DNA from: Glossina fuscipes
Taxonomy: Eukaryota > Arthropoda > Insecta > Diptera > Glossinidae
DNA: 64,000 nt
Direction of reading: 5' to 3'
NCBI RefSeq assembly: GCF_014805625.2
Contig: NW_023998415.1
Location: forward strand, 35,914,775 to 35,978,774
Both the position numbers and the translations under genes were made by a program. The notes beneath the pieces were generated by a model. The model ran no database searches. It had not been told where the DNA came from and saw nothing but the letters and a program-made list of their open reading frames with translations. This document shows, one piece after another, positions 49,891 to 62,640 of the stretch. Every line of letters begins with the position of its first letter. Position 1 is the first letter of the stretch.

Positions 49891-51449
49891 CAAAGAAAAT
49901 ATCAAAAACTAAAAAAAAAAAAAAAAATAAATAAATAAAAATAAAAGGAAAATTACTCGAATTGCGGAGAAAATGCTTTTAAATCAATACTCATGAATCT
50001 TAAATCTTGACCTGTGCATAACGTACGAAGCAAGAAAAGTCTGCATTAAGACGGATTTCGTGTATCCACTACTTAAACTTAATTAATTCCGTTTATTACA
50101 TTGTTTGCCGATTGCCGTTATTCTTATACAAGTCTTTCTAACGAAAGCTCGAACACAAACAGACTTACTCCGGTCATGTTTGCATTTTCGCATTTTGTTA
50201 AGAACATATGCCTACCGCAAGATGTCCCATCTGCAAGTGATTGTCGCAAACAAGATAACAAAATTATTTTATTTGCAAGTTGTCGCGTTGGACATAATAA
50301 TTGTGACGATGCAATAGACGGCGCATACACAAACGTCATAGTTAGGCCTAAAAGTACATATATATAAAAAAAAAACAAAAAAAAAAAACAAAAAGAGGAA
50401 AAACATTTTGAGTCGTTAGCATAAAATTAACTAATTTACAATTACATGCAGGCAACAAATTGAAATGCATTCCGAAAAGAAAATGAATGAAAAAAAAAAA
50501 TGAAATTTTTATTTCAGAAACTCTCCTATTTCTTGCTTTTCACGGCACCTTTGAATTTTCAGATAGCGACTATCCAGGATCGCTACATTGACTTATTACG
50601 AATATTTAGTTTTTTCTGCTGCCGTGAAGCATATGTGTATGTTATTTTAACCCGAATTCGGTTATTAATCATGATTTTTTTGCCCAAACAACTTCATCAT
50701 CACTCGATTCTTCTGATTAATTACTTCTTCACGGATCCATAGGATTTCTGCAACACATTAAAGAGACCCTTTAAAGTAATCTACAAATTCTTGCTCCCTC
50801 TTCCATTCACTTGCACACGTGTCCTTTCACAATCATTTATCAGACCATCCGTCCGTCCGTCAGGTTTTGAGTTGATTCAAATAGAAAGGCGAAAATGTGG
50901 TCAATGGAAAAACTCTTACAGAATGGCTGCAAATTATTCATGACATTGCACGTAATTTATCCAACAGCAAGACAAAACTTTGCTGCTCATGTTAAGATAA
51001 ATATTGACCTGAAATTTGGCTTAAAAAATCAACTAAATTGAAGAGAATTACTGGGATCAATCGAAAAAAGCGAGTATAAAAATGTTGCCAATTGAGCAAT
51101 TGGCACGCCCACATTTGGAAAAAAAAGACAAATTTGCATTTGCAATGTACTTTCATTTGAAATGATGAGCATTAGAGATTCGCCCTTAAGCGCATACAAC
51201 TTTTCTACTTGCTTTTCCTTGGCTCTGTTTTTTATTTCTTTTATTTTTATATTCCCCTTTGGAGAGAGAAAGAAAAAAAAAAAAACAAAAAAAAACATTA
51301 TGCGCCAATTTTATGTGCAATTAATTAGTTAATGTTTTAGCATTATTTGGCATTTTGTTTTTATTTTGGGTATTTAAGTTTTATATACATCCACACTGCT
51401 ATCATGATTATCAACAAATGCCATATCAACATTACCATCACCATCGCCA
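49891..51449. other. Gene-free sequence
   Basis: Overlapping frames at 50101-50378 on both strands cancel each other out and show no motif. Contains A-rich tracts near 49910-49925, 50366-50388 and 51270-51285, a GTCCGTCCGTC word near 50850 that recalls the minus-strand repeat box, and GGCACGCCCACATTTGG near 51100-51116. Confidence 0.55.
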
Positions 51450-51549
51450 NNNNNNNNNNNNNNNNNNNNNNNNNNNNNNNNNNNNNNNNNNNNNNNNNNN
51501 NNNNNNNNNNNNNNNNNNNNNNNNNNNNNNNNNNNNNNNNNNNNNNNNN
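51450..51549. other. Assembly gap (100 N)
   Basis: Exactly 100 N characters. The left edge is ACCATCACCATCGCCA, a triplet-like CAT tract, so a microsatellite may have broken the assembly here. Confidence 0.99.
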
Positions 51550-53149
51550 CTTATTTGCTTAATTACCCAACTTGCAGACATCTTGTTAAATACCGAACGA
51601 TAGTCGAATGCTATGGCATTTAAATGTTGTGTATATTTTTTTTCAATTTCCCCACACACGACAAAACCCCGACGACTATTTTACTGCTTTTACTAAATGT
51701 GTAGCAATTAAGTTTTCTATTATAATGTAATATAACTTCTTATATATGTCTATGTATTTGTTTTTTATAGCAATTCATTTTGTACGATTTACACGATCTG
51801 AGACGACGTCACTTTTTTCATTATATTTAGAAACAAGAAAGAAAATTAAATACACAAATACAAAACACATAAATAAAAAACAAAATACCTTTATTTAAAA
51901 GAAATTGAAATTTTCATATCGTTTCTTCACTAAGGATGCCCTAAATATATAACTGTCTAGCTAATGACTTGATCAGAAGTGCATTAAATCGCAAATTGCT
52001 TAGCATTCTCTTGTTTTCACATATCCCTCGTAGATAATAGCAATTTGTTTACAACGAACCTGTCCACCATTGATATCAGTCGTCTTTTTCCTCGCTAAAG
52101 ATCATTGATTATGTGCCGTTCGTTATACATGATATAGGAATGAAAACAATCGCCGAATCCCATATCGATAAAAATTATTTGGCGAATGACTGCAATTGAT
52201 TAAATGAATATCAACTGCTTATAGCTGCTATGGGTGAAATCTCTCATTGCCGCAACGGAGAATAGATTTGTGTTTTCTAACATATTTCCTGTCTAAATAG
52301 CGTCTGTGCATATCGGGAAGAATTGATTGATTGTTTTGCTTATTTATCGGAAATTTTAACAAACGGCAACGTGATTAGTGATCTTAGGTCGAATTTGAAA
52401 TACTCATCATTTCATGTTAACGCACGATGTATGTAGAGTATTTCTTGATTTGTGGTTATGCCATGTTGTTGATTATGGCCGTTTTACACTTGGTAAGTGT
52501 TTGTCCTGAATTTTGTACTATACTTAATGTGCTGCAGGTTGACTTTCTATGTGGATCATACAGGACAAGTATTAGATTTGTAACTGGGCGAATAGCAGGT
52601 CGTATGTTCGCTAAAAGAAGCTAAAAGAAACAAAAAGACTTCGCTTTGCATTTTTCCTACTACTTCGGTCACATTAAGTTAAGAAACCAATAAGCCTTCC
52701 CTGCCTGGATGTTAAACTCTCCTTAATAAGGCATTCCTATCAAGTTCAGAAATCAGTTGGAGAAAGAGTTCGTCGACTATTACCGACAAACTATCTTCAT
52801 ATTCTTTTTATTTGCTACCGAATCGGAATCGTACAGATTTCGGATTCGGTATACATACGATATGCAAAATGTTAAATATAATATGCCGATCGCTTACTCT
52901 TTCAAGCGAATATCGTAGAGAAGAAAAATTTTCGATCAAAAATGAATAAAACCGCCTCCTTAATAAAAGATTCAAAAGATTACTTGGCGTTCAAAGGCCG
53001 AGACAATTGTTGCCTTCGGGAAAATGATGTAACACCTTCGAGTATTCGTCATACTTGATATATGATTCGTAAAGGATGCCTTAGAAAACAAAGTTTTTTA
53101 TTTTTTATTGCAATTTTTTTATTGAATTTTAATGTACGTAGGATAAGGT
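51550..53149. other. Gene-free single-copy sequence
   Basis: Almost no simple repeats. The 65-codon frame at 52427-52624 has no recognised motif. Confidence 0.55.
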
Positions 53150-53365
53150 TATGTGTAGATAAATGGGCTGCACAGCTTCCCTAGCACATACGCACTCTTT
53201 ACGTTGATGTAGCGTTGAATGTCCTCCTTTAATGCACGCTTGGTTGTGGGCTTGTTGGTCTAGACCTCTGAGTTCAGATAACGCCACAAAAGGAAATATA
53301 ATGGTGTTACATCAGACGATCTAATGAAATAAATATTCCCACCATTTTTTGTACGAAATTAGCGA
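53150..53365 (-). pseudogene. IS630-type (mariner superfamily) transposase C-terminal fragment
   Basis: The minus strand reads K-N-G-G-N-I-Y-F-I-R-S-S-D-V-T-P-L-Y-F-L-L-W-R-Y-L and on to T-N-K-P-T-T-K-R-A-L-K-E-D-I-Q-R, which fits the insect family consensus R-N-G-x-x-x-W-P-P-R-S-x-D-L-T-P-L-D-Y-F-L-W-G-Y and its following helix. An in-frame stop lies between the two halves. The aspartate expected after T-P-L is tyrosine, so the third catalytic residue is lost. The second-aspartate block was looked for upstream (to 53600) and not found with confidence. Confidence 0.75.
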
Positions 53366-53879
53366 ACTGTGGACGCTAAGCTTTTATTATTTTCGAATTA
53401 TCGTTCAACAATGAAAACGTTTCGCTCTGTCCTAAATTATTTTTGGAGTTACAAACACTTTACCTCACAAATGGCACGCAAGTTCAAACTAGAAGAGCGT
53501 AAAGCAAGCTGTCTTATCCTCGCAATTAAGGGACAATAGCTGGACGACTTTTAAAGTCTTCTCGAATCTCATTTCGTTATAAAACGAGATGATGCTGGTA
53601 AGTTACTATCATGCCCTCAAGATCTAACTTTATAGAGCAAATGTATCTATGGAAATTACAAACACTTCAAAGCTTCGAATCATGATAAGGATTGATCATA
53701 TATGGAATGAAGTTATCAGTGCGTAACTTCTATCTTTCTACTCAAAATGGCGATAGAAGCAATAGATTTTTTATAGATTTGAATGGTAAATATGGGGGTT
53801 GTCTTGCAAATAGACACCGCCTAGAATAAATGACACAAATTCAAACCGATGAGGGCTCTGGCTATCATATTATTATCGT
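53366..53879. other. Sequence between two transposon fragments
   Basis: No reverse transcriptase motif was seen, although the RNase H fragment to the right implies that one once lay somewhere upstream of it. Nothing else recognised. Confidence 0.45.
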
Positions 53880-54060
53880 AAATTAGTTTGTCGGTCACAA
53901 AAGCTATCCGAAAGTCCCTAGATTTCAACTAAAGCACCATTAGCAAAACAAAAAATTATTACAACTTACGGAGACGAAATTGCAATTATTTTTGGAACCG
54001 AGTCATATTGATCTCTTGGGAAATGAAGTATCAGACCTAACAATGCCTACAATGCAAAGT
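53880..54060 (+). pseudogene. RNase H fragment of a non-LTR retrotransposon
   Basis: One frame reads K-A-I-R-K-S-L-D-F-N, a stop, then S-T-I-S-K-T-K, matching the S-Q-A-A-I-K-S-L-x-x-x-x-I-N-S-K block of the RNase H domain in insect LINEs. After a frameshift another frame reads P-S-H-I-D-L-L-G-N-E-V-S-D-L (54000-54041), matching the V-P-S-H-x-G-I-x-G-N-E-x-A-D block. Order and spacing fit the domain. The acidic residue of the first block is missing and only about 60 codons remain. A Jockey- or R1-like origin is likely but the clade cannot be fixed. Confidence 0.55.
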
Positions 54061-55170
54061 CACGTTGAAAAAAAAAAACTGAAAAGAAAATTAGAGAAAA
54101 AATTGGCAGTACCACGGTCGACATTACTCTCATGGCAATCCTAAACTCATTTCAATTCCATATCTCTTCAATGACGGGAAAAGCAAAATGAAAACATTTG
54201 CAAGAACTCGCCTATCATAGTCATACTATTGCAAAGTCCCGATGAATTTTTCTTCCAATTTGCAATTACGGAGAAGATCTTATGATTAAAGATATACTTT
54301 GCGAATGCTAAAGCCTTTCCACTGATAACTCCATTGAAGACTCGTATTCGAAGCGGATCATCCTATATATGTGTGGATCTTGACATCACTAACTTTCTTA
54401 AAGTGACCGGACCAACCATCTAATCAATCTAGATCAATTCCACGCACCAAGTTTTAAAAGATATGTCGTCGACGAGATGAAAAACTGAAAATGATTCTGC
54501 AATTCATAGGAAATCCATAGGAAAGACCAAATTAAAAAAAAAGAAAATCTAACCCGGATACGGTCGTTGCTGCAGCTGTACTTAACCAAAAAACTTGACT
54601 TGACCGACTTCCTAAACGTTTTTTTTAACCGTTTTTGTTATTGCCGCCCGTTCTTCCCGTTAAGAAATATTTCGAGATAATCAGCATATTCGTTAACTAG
54701 ACTAATGATAATTATTAATTACCTTTGCTTGTAAGAGATTAAAAATTGATCTTTTCTCACTGCCAGTGTCCTAAACGAGCACTCAGAAAACCAATAAGTA
54801 ATAAAGACGCACAACAACAAAAAAAAAAGAAAAAGAGAAACAACGAAACGACTCATATATAATAGAAAAGCAGTCATAATCTTGGGATATATCGATAAGA
54901 AAGTATTAACCGCAACCTAAATGAATTTGTTTTGGTCAAATGTGTGAAAACTTGTGTAATTACGGAATTTACTAAACCAGGGATCTGTTACACTTGGAAA
55001 AATTGCTGCATAGAAACGCGAATATCGTTTCTTCTGCGTTCGCATAAAAGTAAATTTATTTATTTGCATTATAGCATAAATTCATCCTGCAATGATAATG
55101 ATAAACAGCATATAAGATTTGCAACGGAAAACATTTTGTTTCATTTATGGTTGTTTTCATGGAATTTTTT
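54061..55170. other. Gene-free sequence
   Basis: A-rich tract near 54070-54080 and 54818-54829. Frame 54932-55288 begins here but only its last third resembles a known protein. A pyrimidine-rich TTTTTTTCAG lies at 55162-55171 and would serve as a splice acceptor if this were an exon edge; nothing confirms that. Confidence 0.45.
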
Positions 55171-55345
55171 TCAGTGTTACGTGCACGATGCAGCGACGAG
55201 CAGAGCAGAGGTTCGACTACGAGATAATCTCGTATTAAAATTGAGATTATTTTCAAAGATACATCAAAGTTATTCTCCGATTAAATGAAATAATCGATAA
55301 ACCACGAAATAATTTCAATCTCTTGCATATGCATTCGGTTTCAGG
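55171..55345 (+). pseudogene. Possible mariner transposase fragment (second-aspartate block)
   Basis: The frame reads H-D-A-A-T-S-R-A-E-V-R-L-R-D-N-L (from about 55184) and 28 residues after the D comes S-Y-S-P. In Mos1-type transposases H-D-N-A is followed by R-D-T-L and, 27 residues after D, by Y-S-P. After further stops a F-Q-S-L-A-Y-A-F-G-F-R piece (about 55315-55347) resembles the next H-L-F-x-S-M-x-H-A-L block. The match is patchy; it could be a coincidence. It overlaps a 17-bp palindrome at 55218-55234. Confidence 0.4.
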
Positions 55346-55663
55346 TCATTAGTTTAACGCTGGAGATAACGTGTAGCACAAATTTCATACTTCCGCGCAA
55401 ATACGGGTGGGGTTTTACGTTTTTAAGTAAATCTTAAACAGATGACGTTCACTAAATCACGATCGTGGTTTTTCATGCTATTGTTGAGCTTGAAATTAGA
55501 AACATTCGTCTCTGTACTGTCATGGGAAATTTTCGTAAATTGATTGTAATTAAAAGGCGATATCTTAAAGGAAGCATTGCGGAAATATATGAAGAAGGCA
55601 ATCTAAGGAATGAATGTAAATCAAATAATTTATTCATATTTTTAATAATTTTTTCTGATATAA

Positions 55664-55702
<39 letters not shown>

Positions 55703-56976
55703 GATTGTAAATTATTATTTATGTGGTCACGGTTATCATATATTTTCATTTTCATATTTTCCGTTTTTTATCTATTATCTCTGCCATGTGCAAATATTAT
55801 CTAGAAGGGTGGTTCTAGGAAATGACTTTCAATTTCTTCAAGCATATAAAAAAGTTAAGTATTTCGTGCATAATTTTTCAATAATTCATAATTTTGTATA
55901 AAATTTTTAATTACGTTAAGCAATTTCAAAATTTTGGGTTTCTTAATAGTGTCTTATGCATTGTATTCAAGCAGAATCATAGAATATCGTACAACTAAAG
56001 TGGGTGGTAATATCAAGCAATAATATCCTAATCACGTACGATGGTCATAAGGTAAAGAAATAAAAATAAACGATACACTGTTAACTGCTTAGTGGAAAGC
56101 GAAACTATTCTCCGGATGACCATAGACGTACCGTAACCCACAACATCTCTTCATCGTGCTCTCTATAAAGATCTTTCTTGGCGACGCGTTTTCTTTTTTA
56201 TTTTGAAGTCTAAGAGAAGTATTGATAGAGTTTTCTCTTCTCCGTAAGATTAGGACAATTTCTTCTCCCAATCCGCTCTCTGTAATTGAGGCCATTAAAC
56301 TTATCCAAATTCTCATGATACTACGAAGTGATAGACGGCTGAGACACAGTTGGGTGCGTGCTTTGCGGTGACGTCCTCGGAAGCATTATTTCCTCGAGAA
56401 AATATAGCGTGCTAGGATATGGCCTACCGGGATATGTGCATGGCAAACGCAAGCATGGCTGCGCCTGCGTACACCCAAAGCTTTGTCGTATCACGTAAAT
56501 GTAAAAGACGATGAGGCATAAAATTGTGGGTGTCCACGGGTATTACATTACCCAAAGTAGCATTAATTCTCCTATGACGACACACTTATCATCAGAGCAT
56601 GAATGCCTTCCGCTTTTGGATGCCTAAGGTATAATTTGTTAACTGTAGATTCCCATAGACCTACCGTAGGACCATTTCGATTCTTTTAAGAAATACCTAC
56701 GCTAATGAAGGGAATACTAAATCGATATCTGCTACAAGTTGTTCTCTATGGATGAAAGTGCTTTTTCACAAACATGATGCAACCGTTTATTTGTTGCACG
56801 TGTTGCAGCTTACGTTCATTTTTAAACTTTATCCGCGGAAATGCCTAAACGATGTTGGCGTAAAGTTTAACGTTTGCAGAGAATTGAGGTTGTTATGATC
56901 GTGGAAATTATAAACGAAAATCTAAACCCCTCCGCTTAACATATTCTGCCAGAAAAAGATCATGCAGCTGTACTTG
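55346..56976. other. Gene-free sequence with one AT array
   Basis: AT array at about 55663-55701. Frames such as minus 56316-56089 have no recognised motif. Nothing else seen. Confidence 0.55.
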
Positions 56977-57260
56977 TGTTATATCCTACACTCCTCGTGG
57001 TATATGTTGTATTAAGTTTGTGTAGATGTACGTGCAATAACTAAAAGGACTTAAGACAACCCAGCCTTTTATTATACCAATCAATGTGAAATGATTACCT
57101 GAATTCATTTACATTTATTTGTCCGTCTATGACTCTGCCTGCCTATGTACTTTAAGTGTTTCGTAATTTTTGAAAATTTTTATAGACCGACGTCTTCTGG
57201 CTTTTAAAACTACTCTGTATTCAAGATTTCATTTAAAAAAAGTATATTTTATATGAAAAT
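56977..57260 (-). repeat. Dispersed repeat copy E
   Basis: Reading the minus strand: AAATGAAATCTTGAATACAG, a worn box (GCAGGCAGAGTCATAGACGG), TTGATTGGTATAATAAAAGG, TCCTTTTAGTTATTGCACG, CTACACAAACTTAATACAA and GAGGAGTGTAGGATATAAC. The blocks follow copy D step for step, with the end word changed from GTAGGGTATA to GTAGGATATA. Confidence 0.65.
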
Positions 57261-60200
57261 TAATTGAAATTTTTTTTATTTCGAAAGAAAACTTGACAGG
57301 AAAAACTACTTTTGCCTATGAAATAAATGTGATTGATTTAAATCGGATGTTTGTTCGGAGCCCTTCTCCTACAACAAGGCCGATTTTTAAGAATTTTATG
57401 ATTTAGATCGGTTAAGAATAGCTAGCTATTTATCATGTAAATCTGCTATGATATGATTGGATACCATAGGTGCACGCCTTCCAATATAAGGGCCTTCTGA
57501 AAACTAAGCCGTTTTATAACAGCGAGGTGAAGCATTATGTTAAGTGAAGTGTTGTTCTTTACGTTGAGCCTTACGTCATTTCGTTGTGAAACAAAGAGAA
57601 AAGAGCAAATATTTTCATATTGAAAAAGTCGTCTACAAAAAAACAATGACGGCCTCTAAACACTGCGGATGTACGTAAAGACATAGAATCCATGCTGCTT
57701 GGCAAAGAAGCTCGTTAACCCCATTAGAATGAAGATCACGCGGTCGCATATGACGGTTAAAGGCATGACAATTGATAAGCGATATAAGTTTCAAATTTCT
57801 TAAAATCTGACCGATCTTCACGTCGTGGTAAAATTAAAGAATCTTATCCCGATAAGTGCAACATTTTCTCTCACGTTGTCAGCAACTAAAGTTTATGATT
57901 AGGCGAAAGCAGCCTTTAATAACTAAATAACTGCTAATAAATATAATGCGCAATGAATGAATCTGTCTGAGCTCGAGGGTTTTAAAATGGATTATTTTTT
58001 CATTTTTTTGACATCATATGGGTTCGCGGAATGTGAAACTTATGGCGTACACATCTTAAATAGCCAGTGATCAATTCAAGTTTGCGAGTTTTTGATATAA
58101 CTGTCTTAGCCTTACCTTGCTTATCACAGCCTCGAACCCTCGAGTCGTTTCACAAAGTGTGTCGCTTGATTGAAGAGGATCAGGGTGGAAACTATTTTAG
58201 CTTATACTAAATAAAATTAGTTCACAAAGCATCTTGAAGCTTCATTGCTCTCGATTCCCTTCAAGTTGTTTGCTAAAAGGAAGTGTTTTTAAGCGAATCA
58301 TAGACTGATTATAAAAAATTTGCGCCTCATTAGCTACAGAGAATGCAGAAATTGTTTTGACGAAGCGTCATATCGTCATAGTGTCATGTAAGTACTCTCT
58401 TTCTCTTTCTCTCTCTCTTTCTCTCGTTCTCGCTTTATCGTTATATTGTATAAGCGTTTCCTAATATTTTCCATGTTATCGGGAAGATCCGCCTTTATAA
58501 AAAGAGTCATGAAGTCTTTTCAAAATTAGCTTCTGCTTTCTAATAGGAAGGTATTCAACCGATAAAAATTCTCACGCTAAGATCAGAGATATATACTATA
58601 ATCGCCAAAGGATTTCCTGCCTTAATTGCCGAATTGTTAAATAACGAGTGATCTCTCATTGTTGCAAAGAAAGATGAGCCCTTGATCATTACCTTATAGG
58701 CAATATTTTAAGTTTCCAATATCTTTCAAAGAGAACACAACTTCTTTACGGCATAATTATCATTAGAAGAAGGATTTCCTTTCGAAGAAGTAAATTTTGC
58801 GAAAAAGAATGAAACCTTTTTCTCGCAACTCGGAAGAATCCAAAACAAACCGATTCTTGAGAGTTACAAGTTAAAGGATAATAATAATAAATAATGCATT
58901 TCTCTCCTTCTATACGTAGATGAAGCTTACATTTGAATTTCCTTTTAACCCGCAATCTCATGCAATTTTTGATCAATCAATCAGTAAAAATGATTTTAAC
59001 TCCGACACATATACTTCCGCATAATTGATTAACAGAAAAACAAATGTTTTAGTTCGGCAAGAACATGGCCTTAGAACCGTATCGACGTTTTCTTTATCTC
59101 CTTTGCAGAATTTTTTAATTTCTTATTTTTGTTGTTATTATTACATAAGTACCTTTCAATTGCCTAAGAAACGTTACATGGGATCTCGCGTTTCTAGATG
59201 TTCCATTGCAAGAATACTGTTTCTCGTCAAATAAGCGAGAGGTGAAAGGCAATCAATCGACTTTCTCCGATCTTCCCGATGCGTGGTCTCCTTCGTTTCG
59301 TTAAGTAAAATTGTAAGGCTTTGTTTTCTTCTTTTTTTTTTTTTTTATTAGTATTTTCGTTTTGTCGTAAAAAATGTAATGCCATGAAGAGTTAGTAAAC
59401 ACAATGTAACACAAACAGTGTGCGCTGATTCCCTTCGTTTTTTTTTTTTACTGAAAACTAAAAGGTTAGCAATAATGATTATCCTATCCCAGCTAAGATT
59501 AGGTAATAAATTTCGGTGCTTAGGTAGAAGCAAAAATTTTCGCAGTCTCAGCAGCAGTTGCAGCTCGTAAAAAGAGAAGAAAATCGAAAACTGTAGCAAT
59601 TCAGACTCACAAGTAAAACGTTAAAAAAAAAGAAAATTACACAAATTTTCGTACAGACGTGAACTATCACGCAAAAGAAGCAAAAACAAAAACAAAAACA
59701 AAAAAAAAAACAACAATTTGAGCCTTGACTCTGCAACCCGAATATGTCAGCTAATACAACCAGAATTGCAATCAGCAATAAAGGTAAAGAGTATCTTCAC
59801 CTAATTCAATTTATAACGAAAGTCAGCGTTTTTTCGGGGCCAGAGTACGGTTGTATAATAATATTCAATGGAAGAAAGGTTAATTTTTACATATTTTGAA
59901 AAAACAAAAAAAAAAAAAAAAACTATTCGCCAGAAATCGTAAATATTCTATGAGGTTGGATTTTTTCATTTTCCTCTCTCTCATAATTGTCTGCAAAAAA
60001 TTTATGTCTCACTGACCTTGCTATTAAAAAGAAAATTACGTGAATTTTTTATGAATTATTTTGAAGAAAGCAAAAACAACGAAAATTTGAATGCCCTAAA
60101 AAAATGTTACGCTCAAAAACGTGGTTGTGCCCGGTTTTTTACTGCTATTATATTTTTCATTTTACGACTGCGGCAAGAAGTCAACTCTTATTTTTTGTTT

Positions 60201-62640
60201 CATTCCTATTTATATGCCATATCCTCTTTTAAGGGAATTACTGTTAAAAAAAAAAAAAACAATAATTGAGGGATAAATGCAAAAAATCATAAAATAAAAA
60301 AAAAAAGAAATTCTAAAAATGTAAGCAGCTATTGTGCAGGAACGTTTTCGGAGATCGATGCTCTGCTCCGATGCTCTGATTTTCCATTTTGTGAAGCTAG
60401 CAAGCAACTCGTTATGAAGTCAACTATAAGCACCTTAAGCTTTGAGAAAGTTTCTTTTAGACTTTTCGTGGTCCGATGGTGCTCGTCCTCATTTACATAA
60501 CTGGGACAGGCTGTCCAGACGGCTTTCTTTATATGGAATCGAATGCAAGCATCGCTCTAAAGCATACCTCTGATATATACTGAATACTTTTAATGGAAGG
60601 TTTGGTTCAGTACATCGGAGCATCAATTGCGACGAGCACATTCGAACTATATGCGGTCCATTCATTCAATGCTGCTCGTGCTTAAAAAGCTACAAAACCA
60701 CACCTTTATCCCTATTAGCCATACATCATTTATGTTAAAGGGTTTATCAAGCTTGTCAGGATATATGCCATACCCGCAAGCACTTGCAATAGACTCTCCT
60801 TTTCATAATCGCTTGCTGTATCCACCTAAGCTTTCTCGTCCACGTCTGTCTGCTTTATTTTTTTTTCTTCTACGTACAGGCCGCACTTTTTGAGATACTT
60901 CGACCAAATTTCAAAGACCAGATCGAAGTGTTTTGTCGCAAGGACAAACGCTATTGAAAACCATTCCGATCGCAACACTTTTTTGACCACTTCTGTTGAC
61001 TGCATTAAGCAAAGTGATGCAGGGTACTCAATGGTCAGTCATGGCAAGATTTTCACGTAACAACAGATTCACCTTAAATGTCAAACGGCTTAATATTTCG
61101 TTGGCCAAAGTGTGTCTTCAGGCAATCGTATATATACATCATATCATTGCTTAGTCGCTGGTATAATATTTTCCGATATGGAAGATCAAGTGGTAGCGAA
61201 CTGGTGGTCAGAACTGGACGATAAACGTACGAGGAGTTCGAATTTTGCAAATGATTTAAGCAAATTCTGTGATCCTCTTTCGTATAACTAACGGTAGAAA
61301 ACAAGCTCCAGTTCACATATTTCATGAAAAGAATCTAAGGCATGAAAAAGTGCTTAGACGAGCTGAAAAGACTGCGAAAATTAATGTAAAACGTAACGCG
61401 GAACATTGTTTCAAAAAGAAAACGGAATGTCGCGACAGTGTTCATTAAATTCGAAAAGCTTACCTTAACTACGGCACTATGGATATTCACAAATCCTGAT
61501 ATATTCACCTGAAGTAATAAACAAGAAAAAGTGCACACAGTTCCAAGTCGTAATACCACGACGCTTGGACAGTGGAGGCATCTCGAACAAAGAAAAGAAA
61601 AAAACGAAGGAAGCGAGGAATCATGGTAGAGCTCAACATAAATACTTGATAAAACAGATAATAAAATCCTACAGATGCGTCAAATAATGAACATGTACAC
61701 GTAAAAGTCGCAAAGGAAACCGAGGAAAATTTAACGGAGGGCCTAAATGGGTCGCCTGGTAGTGAATATCCCTATAAGACGTTTTCCCCTCAACATTTTA
61801 TTGATAAAAAATACCTTGTTTTGTGAAAAAAATGATGAAAATGTAATGCGGAAAGCTATCTGGCAATGATACTAAGAAATAACTTCAGTTGTGGAGACGG
61901 AAGCAGTAATAGTGGCATAAGTCATATTAAAGTTGCGCACCGCGCTATCTATGTAAGCCAACTTACCCCAGCTGATATTTATCTTCTTATATAGAATCAT
62001 TTTAAGCGATTAAAAAGTATGGACCAAAAGACCAGATTAAAATGTGAAGGCTTAACCAAATTAGATCAATGTGCTAAGTAGATCCGTTCATAAAAGTACT
62101 ACGATCCCAAGTTCCAATAGCAAGCGATGTATGTATGGATAATATTCCAAAGAAAAAATTGCCACAAGCGACTAGAAGAAGAAGGGGCTCAGGTGTAATA
62201 CTAAGCGAAATAATGTGAGGACCTGTTGCGCTATAAAGTGCAACAATACATTGTCGATACATTGAGGTTGCAGGCAAAGAGTAGAGCAGGCGATAAAGAA
62301 AGTAAAGAATTAATTTCGATGAATGGCAATCAGTAAGCATATGAGACATACTAGATAATAATGATGAAAATAATAAAGATTATCGTGATGGTGGACGAGA
62401 AACTTTAAATATATTAAGTGATTTATGCGGATGTTTTGAATTTTGTTTATATAAATCATTTATAAATTAATTTATGTTTTACCGTTTTTATGATCTTAGT
62501 CATTTAACAAAATTTTTAAATCAATGAAATCCCCTTACAAAGGAATAAATATATATGAAGAACTGTTTAAAATTAGATGAGAAAAAGTATGTGTGAAAAG
62601 ATGACTTCACATGCCGATCAGGTTATTTTTTCTATTTTTT
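57261..62640. other. Gene-free, mostly single-copy sequence
   Basis: Simple repeats are few: a TC tract at about 58396-58428, T runs near 59331-59347 and 59439-59450, and A runs near 59701-59710, 59906-59922 and 60246-60259. Minus frames at 61559-61335, 61325-61074 and 62349-62074 lie in series on one strand and are free of simple repeats, but I recognise none of them and each starts and stops without splice or promoter context. Confidence 0.5.

Noticed and set aside
61074..62349. Three minus-strand frames in series
   Set aside because: None matches a family that I know, and the gaps between them hold no clear splice sites.
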